The position numbers were made by a program, and so were the translations under genes. DNA of 64,000 bases from Bacteroidaceae bacterium. Its GTDB lineage: Bacteria; Bacteroidota; Bacteroidia; Bacteroidales; Bacteroidaceae. Of this stretch, positions 26,814 to 35,734 are shown one piece after another. Every line of letters begins with the position of its first letter. Position 1 is the first letter of the stretch. The stretch is from positions 36,160 to 100,159 of the forward strand of contig JAGCPY010000003.1 of NCBI GenBank assembly GCA_017965425.1, read 5' to 3'. The notes under the pieces are model-generated. The model saw nothing but the letters and a program-made list of their open reading frames with translations, had not been told where the DNA came from and did not search any database.

Positions 26814-27851
26814 ATGAGCAAACTTCTTAAGCCCGAGGGCTATCAACCTGCGCTCGACCTTCAGCAGACCGAGCTTGCCATCAAGAAAATAAAGGACTTC
26901 TTCCTCAGTTCACTCAGTAGCGAACTGCGCTTGCGCCGCGTCACGGCACCCTTGTTCGTGCTGAAGGGTCTCGGCTTGAACGATGACCTCAACGGTGTGG
27001 AGCGTGCCGTCACCTTCCCAATAAAAGACATGGGCGACGCGCCCGCGGAGATCGTGCATTCTCTGGCCAAGTGGAAGCGCAACACTTTGGCCGAGTACCA
27101 TGTCCAACCCGGCTTCGGCGTCATCACCGATATGAATGCCGTGCGCGCGGACGAAGAGCTGGACAATATTCACAGCATCTATGTGGACCAATGGGATTGG
27201 GAACGGACGATGACGCGTGAGGACCGCACGCTGAAGTACCTGCGTCGGACGGTCAACCGCATTTACGGTTGCATCCTGCGCACCGAATATTACCTCAGCG
27301 AGATGTATCCTCAGCTGAAGCCATTCTTGCCGGAGGAGGTGCATTTCATCCACTCGGAGGAGCTGCGCCGTCAATATCCCGACCTGACGCCGAAACAGCG
27401 TGAGGATGCCATCTGCAAGGCCTACGGCGCGGTGTTCATTATCGGCATCGGCGGCAAGCTTGGCGACGGACACGAACACGACATGCGCGCTCCCGACTAC
27501 GATGACTGGTCAACGCCCAACGAGGACGGCTTCTGTGGCCTGAACGGCGACCTGCTCGTGTGGTATCCGCTGTTGAACCGCTCCATCGAGCTTTCATCGA
27601 TGGGCATCCGCGTGGACAAGGATGCGCTGGAGCGCCAGCTGGCCCTGCAAGGCAAGGAAGAGCGCAAACAGCTCTTCTTCCACCAGCGACTGCTCAAGGG
27701 CGAACTGCCGCTGAGCATCGGCGGCGGATTGGGTCAGAGCCGTCTCTGTATGATCCTGCTCCACAAGGCACACATCGGCGAGACTCAGTCAAGCATTTGG
27801 CCCGACACGATGCGGGCCGAATGCCGTGCAGCGGGAATCCCGCTGATTTAG
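26814..27851 (+). CDS. asnA: Aspartate-ammonia ligase (asparagine synthetase A)
   Basis: A 345-residue AsnA, related to class II aminoacyl-tRNA synthetases. It makes asparagine from aspartate, ammonia and ATP. Diagnostic segments: SSELRLRRVTAPLFV near the start, AEIVHSLAKWKR, VDQWDWERTM, HDMRAPDYDDW, and SIGGGLGQSRLCMILL near the C-terminus. Length is normal. Its stop overlaps the stop of the convergent GH97 gene by 4 bp, so the two transcripts must run into each other. Confidence 0.95.
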   Translation: MSKLLKPEGYQPALDLQQTELAIKKIKDFFLSSLSSELRLRRVTAPLFVLKGLGLNDDLNGVERAVTFPIKDMGDAPAEIVHSLAKWKRNTLAEYHVQPGFGVITDMNAVRADEELDNIHSIYVDQWDWERTMTREDRTLKYLRRTVNRIYGCILRTEYYLSEMYPQLKPFLPEEVHFIHSEELRRQYPDLTPKQREDAICKAYGAVFIIGIGGKLGDGHEHDMRAPDYDDWSTPNEDGFCGLNGDLLVWYPLLNRSIELSSMGIRVDKDALERQLALQGKEERKQLFFHQRLLKGELPLSIGGGLGQSRLCMILLHKAHIGETQSSIWPDTMRAECRAAGIPLI

Positions 27852-29914
27852 GGGACAGCAGATATCAGTATTCCTGCGCACTGCGGCTGTATGGTCAGCA
27901 GTGCGCATCCTTTTTTGTCGGTCTTGAGGGTCGATTGCTGAGGGCTTTTCCCGTCCTTGCCGTCGTGAAGATAGGTGAACGTCGCCCCCAATGCGGCATC
28001 GCCGAGGGCGCTTTTGAGGTCGATGTTCAGTTGTTTGGCTTTCTCCTCAGCGTTCATGGCTACGATGTACCAGCGGTCGGCGTGGCGGCGGGCAAGGACG
28101 ATGTACTTGCCGGGAAAGCCTTCGATGAAGCGCGTGTCGTCCCACGTGGTAGGCACCTGACGCATGAATTCGATCTCGAACGCCGGTTGCTCTTCGAGGT
28201 CACGGGGCGTGAGGGCGAAGTTCTGCCCGCAGCTCTGGAAGGCAACAGCCGTGGCCAGCTCAAAGACATCCGACGTGCGTCGCGTGCTGCCCCCGTCATT
28301 GCCTTTGTTCAGTCGTTTTTGCAGGACCGTGCCACCGTATTCCATCGAGGCGACCGTGTTGCGGACGAAGGGATGGAGGCAGGCGTGCCGGGCCTCCATC
28401 TCGCAGAAGCCTTGGCTGAAGACCAGGTTCTCGCTGGCCAGCACGGCTTCGGAGCTGCAATAGTTGGGGTACATGCGTTCCCATCCACGCGGCAGGGTGC
28501 AACCGTGGAAGATGACTTGGATGCCGAAGTCGTTGGCATCGGAGAGGATGCCTTCGTAAAGGCGCATGGTCTCCTGCTTGTCGCCGGCGAAGAAGTCAAC
28601 TTTGATGCCTGCCACGCCATGTCTTTGCAACCAGCGCATCTCGTGTTTGCGGACGATGGGATTGTGCATGGACTGCCGGGCACATTGCGGGGCGTCGTTC
28701 CAGCCGCCGTTTGAATTGTACCACACCCACGGATTGACACCCTTCTTCTTGGCATAGGCGAAGAGCTTCTCCATGCGTTCGCGCCCGATGTTCTGGAGCC
28801 AGCCGCCGTCGATGAGACATCCTTCCCATCCGAGGGAAGCTGCAAGGTCGATGAACTTCACCTGGTCATCATAGTTGATGCTGGGGTCTTGCCAGATGAT
28901 CCAAGACCAAGTGTTGCGCGAGCCCTGGTATTCCTTGCTGGGCTCGTAGAGCTGTGGGACGACGTCCCAGGCAATGGTGGTTTCGACGATGGGCTTGAGC
29001 GTTCGGCCCATCGTGATAGTGCGATAGGGCGTGCGCCCGAACATGTTGCCTCGGTGGGCTGTCTTGCCTCCCTGTGCCAGGCCAATCTGTGCGCCGGTGG
29101 AGCCGAAGCCGTTGTTCTCGCCTTGCATGGGGAAGGCAATCTGGAAGAGTCCGTCTTCGGTGGCATCGGCCAGGTGACAGGCGCAGTACTCGCTCGTGAC
29201 ACCGGTCTCGCTGACAAGCACCCAGCCTTTGTCGCCTTCATGGAACAGGCAAGGGAACGTCCAACCCTGTCCGTAGCGACTGCGGGTGGTGATGGGTTCG
29301 TCCCAGATGTACTCCTCCTCGTATGACGGTTTGCTGCGTTTCCATCCAATCATCGGGTCACTTTGCGGACAGATGAAGGCCGTGGTGCCTTTCGGGAAAC
29401 GGAACCCGGTGGCTTCGCTCTGGACGACAAGGGCAGACGTCTCGCCCGTCTGCACAAAATTGTAGTTGAAGGCGATGTTGTCGTTGGACACACGGAATAT
29501 GATGCGCATCTGCACACCGCTTTTCGCCGCATCGGGTTGCGAGAAGGTGAGGACGAGCATGTTCTCGGTGTAGTCGATGTGGCTGCGCTTGCCCTGCCGC
29601 AGGTTATAGCTGTTGCCGATGGCTTGGTGCGATGGCTCTGCCTTTTCGAGCTTCAGTTTCTGCGAGAAGTCGGCCACGTCGGTGACGATGCCGAGGGGCG
29701 ACGGTTCGAGCATCTGGATGTCCGTGGTGTCCTTCTTTCCTTTTGGCACGCGGTAACCGGCTGTGTATGTGGCGCGTCCGTTGGCAACGGTGATGTCAGC
29801 GTAGGTCAGTCCGTCGGGGCTTTTCACGCGGAAGGTGGCGGGCGCATTCTCTTGCGCGCCGAGGGGCACGGTCATTGCTGCGACGAGGGCAGCGAACAGG
29901 AGATGGTGTTTCAT
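27848..29914 (-). CDS. Glycoside hydrolase family 97 (alpha-glucosidase/galactosidase type)
   Basis: A 688-residue secreted enzyme with signal peptide MKHHLLFAALVAAMTVPLGAQ. It has the three-part GH97 layout: N-terminal beta-super-sandwich (about 25-290), a (beta/alpha)8 barrel (IIWQDPSINYDDQVKFIDL, CLIDGGW, GIKVDFFAGDKQETM, IFHGCTLPRGWERMYPN), and a C-terminal beta-domain. The family includes inverting alpha-glucosidases (SusB) and retaining alpha-galactosidases, which differ in catalytic residues; an Asp within GIKVDFFAGD would fit the retaining type. It follows the PL11 gene by 16 bp, suggesting joint attack on rhamnogalacturonan-type pectin. Confidence 0.92.
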   Translation of the reverse strand: MKHHLLFAALVAAMTVPLGAQENAPATFRVKSPDGLTYADITVANGRATYTAGYRVPKGKKDTTDIQMLEPSPLGIVTDVADFSQKLKLEKAEPSHQAIGNSYNLRQGKRSHIDYTENMLVLTFSQPDAAKSGVQMRIIFRVSNDNIAFNYNFVQTGETSALVVQSEATGFRFPKGTTAFICPQSDPMIGWKRSKPSYEEEYIWDEPITTRSRYGQGWTFPCLFHEGDKGWVLVSETGVTSEYCACHLADATEDGLFQIAFPMQGENNGFGSTGAQIGLAQGGKTAHRGNMFGRTPYRTITMGRTLKPIVETTIAWDVVPQLYEPSKEYQGSRNTWSWIIWQDPSINYDDQVKFIDLAASLGWEGCLIDGGWLQNIGRERMEKLFAYAKKKGVNPWVWYNSNGGWNDAPQCARQSMHNPIVRKHEMRWLQRHGVAGIKVDFFAGDKQETMRLYEGILSDANDFGIQVIFHGCTLPRGWERMYPNYCSSEAVLASENLVFSQGFCEMEARHACLHPFVRNTVASMEYGGTVLQKRLNKGNDGGSTRRTSDVFELATAVAFQSCGQNFALTPRDLEEQPAFEIEFMRQVPTTWDDTRFIEGFPGKYIVLARRHADRWYIVAMNAEEKAKQLNIDLKSALGDAALGATFTYLHDGKDGKSPQQSTLKTDKKGCALLTIQPQCAGILISAVP

Positions 29915-29930
29915 ATTGTATGTTTGTTGG

Positions 29931-31970
29931 TTATTTCTTGGTGAACTGCCAGCCCCGGAACAGACGTCCGCTGCCTTCGAGCTCGGCGCCGAAGTAGAAG
30001 CCGACGTTCGTGGGCTGGTTGTAGCCTACGTTCTGCATCACGACGCTGTGGCGATAGACGGGGTCGGCCAGGAACGTGTGGAAGCGGTACGGGGTTGGCA
30101 GGGGCGAAACGTAAAGACGCAGATGGCGGTTGTCGCTGGTGCGGGCGAGGATTTCCTCACGCCAGTCACCTATCATGTCGGCACAGAGCGCAGGGTTCGA
30201 CTTCGTGCCGTTGTTGAAGGCGCAACCCTCCAATTTAATAAGGTTCACGTGCGCGCGTGAGTTGGAAAAGTCGAAGGGGGTGCCACCGTCACGCTCTTCC
30301 TCCTGGGGGCTTGGAGACGAGCTTCTCTGGTATTTACTGACCGCTTCATGGTCCAGGAACTCACGAAGCAGGTCGCCGTCCCACCAGATGCCGAAGTTAA
30401 TGGGAATGCGGGCTGTCGAGTCGATGACTTCGCCGCGCGTATTGCAGATGCCGCCGGAGGCCGACGACCACATCTCCAGACCTGGATTCGCGGGGTCGAT
30501 GTCGGCGGCCATGCATCGGCCCACATCTTTGGCCGAAAGAATCTGGAAGAGCACACGTCCCGTGCGGGCGTCGCGGAAGTCGCTGCCGTCACGTTTGTTC
30601 TCGTGGCAGTCCCAGACTTGAAGCTGGTCGTCGTTCGGGAAGAAGGCGGTCAGGTGGAGGGCGTCTCCGTGGCCGAAACCTGTATTGTAGAGCCCCCGAC
30701 CGTCATGATCTACGGCCATAGACCCGTAGGTGATCTCGTCGCAACCGTCGCCATCCACATCGCCCACGCGCAGATTGTGGTTGCCCTGTCCGGCATAGCT
30801 GGCCCATTCAGGGGTGTTGGTGTCGAAGACCCAGCGTGCGGAGAGCTCCTTGCCGTTGAAATCGTAGGCGGCGATGACTGTGCGCGTGTAGTAGCCACGG
30901 CAAAAGAGCGCGCTCAGGTGCTGCCCGTCGAGGTAGCCGCAAGCGGCAAGGAAACGGTCGCTGCGGTTGGCATAGTTGTCGCCCCAGGTTTTGAGTTCGC
31001 CGCGTTCGGGGATGTAGTCAACGGTGCTGATGGCTTTGCCTGTCTTGCCGTCGAAGCAGGTGACCCATTCGGGACCTTTGTAGATGAAGCCGCCGCGTCT
31101 GGCCTTGCGGTCCATGTTGTTAGGCCATCCGGGTCCCCGGAATTGCTCGCCTGGATTGTTGTTGGCTTGGTAGGGTGTGGCGTCGGGTTGACGTCGATGG
31201 TCTGCTTGTGGGTCGCCGAGGACTTGTCCTGTGCCGTCGATGGTGCCGTCGCTGGTTCGCACGAGGAGTTCGGCACACCCGTCGCCGTCGAGGTCGGCAA
31301 CGATGAAGGGGGTGTAGTGTGCACCGCTGCGGATATTCTGTCCGAGGTTGATGCGCCAGAGGCTGGTGCCGTCGAGGCGGAGGGCTTCAAAGATGGTGGG
31401 GGAGGTGAGTCCGCTCTGGCTGTTGTCGCGGGAGTTGGAGGGGTCCCACTTCAGGACAATCTCCAGTTGTCCGTCTCCGTCGAGGTCGGCAGCGGTGGCG
31501 TCGTTGGCGGAATAGGTGGCGGCGGCGGAGCTGTTGTCTTCGGGCGGGGTGAGGGGGATGTCGATGTAGCCGATGGGAGCATTGGCGGGAAGCGTCCACT
31601 TGCCTGTCTGCAACTGCGCTTTCGTCTGGTTCTTGCGAAAGTGGAAGGGATGCGACTTGCTGTCACCGACTGGCCACACGGAGTAGTTGGCAGGGGCGTT
31701 CTCGGCATAGGCTTCGACGAAGTAGGTGGGTTCGTTGGCATTGCGGTGGCCGATGATATGTCCGTCGCGCAGGATGTCGAAAGCCACGTCGAGCGGGTCG
31801 GTTTCGAGATAGCGCCAGGAGATGAGCACGGAATCGGGCGAGATGCGCAGGGCGACGACGCCACGGTCGAGGCGTTCGCGCTGAAGGCGTGTGAAATCGT
31901 AGGCCGTCTGTGCAGAAGCGGTCAGAACAGTTAAGATAAACAGAACGAAAGGAATTGCACGTTTCATCAT
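29931..31970 (-). CDS. Rhamnogalacturonan lyase, polysaccharide lyase family 11
   Basis: A 679-residue secreted lyase, starting ATGATGA with signal peptide MMKRAIPFVLFILTVLTASAQ. After an FN3-like N-terminal part comes the beta-propeller with calcium-binding DxDGDG repeats (AADLDGDGQLEIVLKWDPSN, VADLDGDGCAELLVRTSDG, VGDVDGDGCDEITYG) and NNGTKSNPALCADMIGDWREEI, a PL11 hallmark. It cleaves the rhamnogalacturonan I backbone. An in-frame Ser/Pro/Glu-rich stretch (about residues 545-565, SSSPSPQEEERDGGTPF) interrupts a normally short loop. The start codon overlaps the DUF4435 gene stop, so it is probably translationally coupled to it. Confidence 0.92.
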   Translation of the reverse strand: MMKRAIPFVLFILTVLTASAQTAYDFTRLQRERLDRGVVALRISPDSVLISWRYLETDPLDVAFDILRDGHIIGHRNANEPTYFVEAYAENAPANYSVWPVGDSKSHPFHFRKNQTKAQLQTGKWTLPANAPIGYIDIPLTPPEDNSSAAATYSANDATAADLDGDGQLEIVLKWDPSNSRDNSQSGLTSPTIFEALRLDGTSLWRINLGQNIRSGAHYTPFIVADLDGDGCAELLVRTSDGTIDGTGQVLGDPQADHRRQPDATPYQANNNPGEQFRGPGWPNNMDRKARRGGFIYKGPEWVTCFDGKTGKAISTVDYIPERGELKTWGDNYANRSDRFLAACGYLDGQHLSALFCRGYYTRTVIAAYDFNGKELSARWVFDTNTPEWASYAGQGNHNLRVGDVDGDGCDEITYGSMAVDHDGRGLYNTGFGHGDALHLTAFFPNDDQLQVWDCHENKRDGSDFRDARTGRVLFQILSAKDVGRCMAADIDPANPGLEMWSSASGGICNTRGEVIDSTARIPINFGIWWDGDLLREFLDHEAVSKYQRSSSPSPQEEERDGGTPFDFSNSRAHVNLIKLEGCAFNNGTKSNPALCADMIGDWREEILARTSDNRHLRLYVSPLPTPYRFHTFLADPVYRHSVVMQNVGYNQPTNVGFYFGAELEGSGRLFRGWQFTKK

Positions 31971-33055
31971 GAGGTTTGTTGTGATGGGTCGTTTGTGATA
32001 GGAGTGGAGGCTTCCGGGGCAGGTTGCGTGCCCGCCGGCGGATTCGCCTGAACGGAAGCTTGTCTTTCTATGATGCGCTGGATGGCTTCGCGGATGAGCT
32101 GGAAGGGTTTTGAGTTCTTGAAATCGGTGTTCTTCTTGAGGACGGTGTCGATGGGCATGACGGCGTGTTGGTATGCCGATAGCTCGCACTGCCGCTGTTT
32201 TGCGTGGACCGCCAGTCTTTTGATTTCTCGTTCGCGCTCTTTGCGAAGTTGTGCGCAGATGGGTTCGAGCAGGGGCATGACGACGTTCTCGAACAGCGTG
32301 TGGCCTTGAATATAGAGGTAGGTGGTCTCCGGGGTGACGCCCAGCGTTTTCATCTCCTCTTTCAGATGTCCATAGGATTTCTTTGCTTCGGGAAAATGAT
32401 GCTGCATCCACGCCATCTTCTGATTGACGCGCCTGCGCAGCTGGGCCAGGGCTTGTTCAGGCTGCGAGGGGCTGACGTTTCTCAGTTGCACGAACCCGCA
32501 GAAGTCCATCATCGTGAAATGTTTGTAGCTTTCGTGCCGATAGCACCAGATATTCCAGAGAAAGAGTGGCCAGATGATTTGGCTGTATTGGCCGAGGAAG
32601 GCTTCATAGTCAAGCACGGGGCGGTCGTTGAGTGTTGCTGTGACGACAGCCCTGTGCAGGCTGGGTGCGAAGCACTGGAAGTTCTCGATGGCATAGACAA
32701 CCGTGTGGACGATGTAGGGTGAATGATTGAGCAGACGGCTTTCTTCTGTGAGGTCTTGCAGGAGGTAGTCGTAGTCGGCATCCACACAGGCAATCATGGC
32801 TTGGCCCAGTTGGCTGGCAGAGAGGATGTTCATGAGCGCCTGCCGCTTGCCTTTCATGAGGTTGTTGCGCCCTGGCAGTTTGACCTCGAAGTACAACTCG
32901 GGTGTCTCGAATTCATCGAGGATGGCCCTCCAGAAGGCCACGTCGTCGTAGCTCTCGACGTAGGCGACGATGCGCCGGCGTGCGTTGGAGGGCCGGAGAC
33001 GGTTGGCCGCTTCGATGTAGGCCGAATTGAGGTTCTGTGTCAGGCGCTTGGACAT
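31967..33055 (-). CDS. DUF4435 (TOPRIM-like) protein
   Basis: A 362-residue protein from ATG 33055; the longer upstream frame is rejected because it runs into the AAA gene. It shows a TOPRIM-like acidic pattern: Glu34 in AYVESYDDVAFW, and Asp92, Asp94 and Asp96 in ACVDADYDYLL. A helical middle, a basic segment (RKEREREIKRLAVHAKQRQ) and a Pro-rich tail follow. DUF4435 proteins accompany AAA ATPases; in the PARIS anti-phage system AriB is a DUF4435 effector released by the ATPase AriA. Function here is unproven. It is 29 bp after the AAA gene. Confidence 0.83.
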   Translation of the reverse strand: MSKRLTQNLNSAYIEAANRLRPSNARRRIVAYVESYDDVAFWRAILDEFETPELYFEVKLPGRNNLMKGKRQALMNILSASQLGQAMIACVDADYDYLLQDLTEESRLLNHSPYIVHTVVYAIENFQCFAPSLHRAVVTATLNDRPVLDYEAFLGQYSQIIWPLFLWNIWCYRHESYKHFTMMDFCGFVQLRNVSPSQPEQALAQLRRRVNQKMAWMQHHFPEAKKSYGHLKEEMKTLGVTPETTYLYIQGHTLFENVVMPLLEPICAQLRKEREREIKRLAVHAKQRQCELSAYQHAVMPIDTVLKKNTDFKNSKPFQLIREAIQRIIERQASVQANPPAGTQPAPEASTPITNDPSQQTS

Positions 33056-33084
33056 GTGTGAGAGGTTGAAAAGGGTCGGATGAC

Positions 33085-33906
33085 TTAGGGGACAATGATG
33101 TCTTCGACATCGGTCACTCGATCCATCCATCCGTTCATGATGACAGCGGGAGAATGGGTGGTGAGGATGATTTGCGCGTTTGGGTTGAGGTCGAGGATCA
33201 GCTCCAGCAGTCGCTGCTGCCATTCGATGTGGAGGCTGACTTCGGGTTCGTCCATGAGCAGGACGGTGTGCTGGCGGTTCTCGACGAGTACGGTGAGGAG
33301 GATGATGAGCATTTGCTTTTCTCCGCTGGAGAGCAGATAGGGCGTGATGCGCTCTTCCAGGTGGAAGAAGTAGAGTTCATTGGCCTTGCGGTCGATCTTC
33401 TTGCCTGTGGGCTCGAAGAGCTGGTCCACGAGATCCTGGAAGTGACTCTTTTCTGCAGCAATGGCCGCCGCTTTCTGCTGTGCCTCGGGGTCGGCCGCCG
33501 TGAAAAGTGCTACGATGCGGTTCGACTGGTTCACCTGATAGTCGAGGTAGCGTCGCTGCAACTGGTAGAGCTGCCAGTCGAGCTCTGTGGTCAGGCGTGC
33601 TTCCGTGACCTTGCTCATGATGTCGGCACTGAGCAGTGGTCTGTCGATGCCCCGGATGGAGTCAAACCGCACGCAGTCTGCCTCTTCCGGCTCGAAGGTC
33701 AGGTGGACGCCCATTCCGGAATAATCTCTGGAGAGTTCTTCCTTGCCCTGCGTGAGTCGCCGCAACACCTTACGGAGGATGGTGCTCTTGCCGACGCCGT
33801 TGATGCCGCTGAGGACATTAACTCCCGGCAGCAGGTCCCAGACGATATGCCGTGTCCCCCGCCAGAGCGATTCAATTTCTATTCGTTTGATATATTGCCC
33901 GGTCAT
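33085..33906 (-). CDS. ABC/SMC-type AAA ATPase paired with DUF4435
   Basis: A 273-residue ATPase complete in itself: Walker A GINGVGKST (34-42), signature LSSGEKQ (192-198), Walker B VLLMDEPEVSLH (Asp219, Glu220) and switch His251 in LTTHSPAV. There is only a short insert between Walker A and signature, without a long coiled coil. This AAA_15/21 type joined to DUF4435 resembles the AriA/AriB pair of PARIS, but similar pairs also occur as stable chromosomal genes in Bacteroidales. It is first in an operon leading to DUF4435, PL11 and GH97, with its own promoter divergent from the amidase. Confidence 0.85.
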   Translation of the reverse strand: MTGQYIKRIEIESLWRGTRHIVWDLLPGVNVLSGINGVGKSTILRKVLRRLTQGKEELSRDYSGMGVHLTFEPEEADCVRFDSIRGIDRPLLSADIMSKVTEARLTTELDWQLYQLQRRYLDYQVNQSNRIVALFTAADPEAQQKAAAIAAEKSHFQDLVDQLFEPTGKKIDRKANELYFFHLEERITPYLLSSGEKQMLIILLTVLVENRQHTVLLMDEPEVSLHIEWQQRLLELILDLNPNAQIILTTHSPAVIMNGWMDRVTDVEDIIVP

Positions 33907-33935
33907 AGCACAAGGTTTTTTGTTCTTTTCCGTGG

Positions 33936-33965
33936 CAAAGATAGCTTAAAATGACGTGCACGCAA
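33936..33965 (-). promoter_or_regulatory. Promoter for the AAA-DUF4435-PL11-GH97 operon
   Basis: On the minus strand TTG (33965-33963), 19-bp spacer and TATCTTTG (33943-33936), 30 bp before the AAA start. Confidence 0.72.
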
Positions 33966-33984
33966 AAAAAAGAAGCGTTTATTT

Positions 33985-34015
33985 TTGTGTCTGCCTCGGT
34001 TTTGTACTATCTTTG
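33985..34015 (+). promoter_or_regulatory. Promoter for the amidase-MCE pair
   Basis: TTG at 33985-33987, 20-bp spacer, TATCTTTG at 34008-34015, 24 bp before ATG 34039. Confidence 0.75.
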
Positions 34016-34038
34016 CGGCCAAGAAAACGAGAGTAAGC

Positions 34039-34833
34039 ATGAATAGGAGTATAATTGTAGCCGTTTGTGCACTTTGCGGCGCATTTCTTTTGCCTGCTGT
34101 GTTGAGGGCTTCGGGTGGAAGTGCAGCGGAAGCTTCTTCCACGTTCACACTGGTGCTTGATGCGGGTCATGGCGGCAAGGACCCAGGTGCGCTGGGGCGC
34201 GGCAAAGGGCGTGAGAAGGACATTAACCTGGCGGTCACGTTGGCCGTGGGAAAGCTGGTCGAGCAGAACCTGAAGGACGTGAAAGTCGTCTATACGCGCA
34301 AGACCGACACCTTCGTGGAACTGGACGAGCGCGCCAACATCGCCAACCGTGCCAAGGCAGACCTCTTCGTGAGCATACACACCAATGCGCTCCCGAACAA
34401 GAAAGTCTATACCGGCAGCGAGACCTACACGCTGGGAATGCACCGCGCAGCCGATAACCTGGACGTCGCTAAGCGTGAGAACGAGGCCATCATGCTGGAG
34501 AAGGACTACCAGAGTCGTTATGAGGGTTTCGACCCCAAGAGTGCCGAGAGCTACATTATCTTCGAGTTCATGCAGGACAAGAATATGGAGCGCAGCATCC
34601 GAATGGCCACACTCGTGCAGCAGCAACTGCGCTCGGCAGGCCGTCCCGACAAAGGCGTGCACCAGGCCGGGTTCCTCGTGCTCAGGGCCACGTCCATGCC
34701 CTCGTGCCTGATTGAACTGGGCTACATCACCACGGCTTCCGAGGAGACCTACCTCACCAGCAGCCGAGGCGTCAATGAGCTTTCGACGGCCATCTACAAG
34801 GCCATTCGCAAATATAAGGAAACCAATAAGTAA
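34039..34833 (+). CDS. N-acetylmuramoyl-L-alanine amidase (AmiC family)
   Basis: A 264-residue secreted Amidase_3 enzyme from ATG 34039, with signal peptide MNRSIIVAVCALCGAFLLPAVLRA. The zinc ligands are His44 in LDAGHGGKDPGA, Glu59 in GREKDINL and His114 in FVSIHTNA; the catalytic Glu is in SCLIELGYITT. It cuts the bond between MurNAc and the stem peptide in the periplasm, used in daughter-cell separation. The MCE gene follows after 7 bp, a recurrent pairing in Bacteroidota. Confidence 0.93.
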   Translation: MNRSIIVAVCALCGAFLLPAVLRASGGSAAEASSTFTLVLDAGHGGKDPGALGRGKGREKDINLAVTLAVGKLVEQNLKDVKVVYTRKTDTFVELDERANIANRAKADLFVSIHTNALPNKKVYTGSETYTLGMHRAADNLDVAKRENEAIMLEKDYQSRYEGFDPKSAESYIIFEFMQDKNMERSIRMATLVQQQLRSAGRPDKGVHQAGFLVLRATSMPSCLIELGYITTASEETYLTSSRGVNELSTAIYKAIRKYKETNK

Positions 34834-34840
34834 GACGATA

Positions 34841-35734
34841 ATGACAATTTCTCGCGAAGTGAAGATCGGATTGACGGGCATCGTGGCCCTCGTGCTCCTT
34901 TTCTTCACCATCAAGTTCCTGCAGGGCGTCAGCCTTTTCTCTGTGCAGGATACTTATTACATTAAATTCAAGAACGCCAAAGCCCTGGCGAAGAGCAGCC
35001 CTGTCTATGCAGACGGTTACAACGTGGGCATTGTGTCGTCACTCTTTTACGACTACGAACATCCGGGCAGCGGCGTCGTCGTCGAGATTTCCGTGGAACA
35101 CGGGATGCGCGTGCCCGTGGGCACGGTGGCCGTCTTGGACGAAGCCATGTTGGGCGGCTGCACACTGAACCTGCTCATGGGCCACAACCCCTCCGAGCGT
35201 CTTGCTCCGGGCGACACCATCCCCAGCGAAGCCAACAACGGTCTGATGGCCAAGGCCGCCTCCGTCGTGCCCAAGCTGGAGCAGACCTTGGCCAAGGTGG
35301 ACACGCTCCTGACCACGCTCAACACCTTGGCTGCCGACCCCAACATCCGCGCCATCCTCCAGAACGCCAATGCCCTGACCGCCAACCTCGACCAGAGCTC
35401 ACGCGACCTCAACCGCCTCTTGGAGAAGGACGTGCCGCAGATGACCCAGACCTTCACCACGGCTGGACAGAATGTCGTGGCGCTCACCGACAGCCTGCGC
35501 CGCCTAGACCTCCAGGGCACGCTGTCCAAGGTGGACGGAGCCGTGGCCGGCGTCGAGCAGATGACCAAGCAACTGAACTCTACGGACAACAATGTGGGCC
35601 TGCTGCTCAACGACACAGCCCTCTATGGGAACATCAATCGCACTGTCTATGACGCAGGTGCACTCCTGGAGGACATCAAGGCCAATCCTCGACGCTACAT
35701 CAACGTATCTGTCTTCGGGAGGAAACAAAAGTGA
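34841..35734 (+). CDS. MCE/MlaD-family lipid-transport protein
   Basis: A 297-residue protein from ATG 34841. The N-terminal anchor helix (about 10-27, IGLTGIVALVLLFFTIKFL) is followed by one MCE domain at about 35-115 (YYIKFKNAKALAKSSPVYADG, VGIVSS). The long helical tail (TLAKVDTLLTTLNTLAADP, LTANLDQSSRDLNRLL) probably forms the hexameric tunnel barrel of MlaD-like proteins. It would bind lipids between inner and outer membranes with an MlaE/MlaF transporter that is not encoded nearby. Confidence 0.88.
   Translation: MTISREVKIGLTGIVALVLLFFTIKFLQGVSLFSVQDTYYIKFKNAKALAKSSPVYADGYNVGIVSSLFYDYEHPGSGVVVEISVEHGMRVPVGTVAVLDEAMLGGCTLNLLMGHNPSERLAPGDTIPSEANNGLMAKAASVVPKLEQTLAKVDTLLTTLNTLAADPNIRAILQNANALTANLDQSSRDLNRLLEKDVPQMTQTFTTAGQNVVALTDSLRRLDLQGTLSKVDGAVAGVEQMTKQLNSTDNNVGLLLNDTALYGNINRTVYDAGALLEDIKANPRRYINVSVFGRKQK

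Noticed and set aside
30348-31934. 528-codon frame opposite the PL11 gene
   Set aside because: Antisense shadow of a gene with a clear family, signal peptide and calcium-site motifs.
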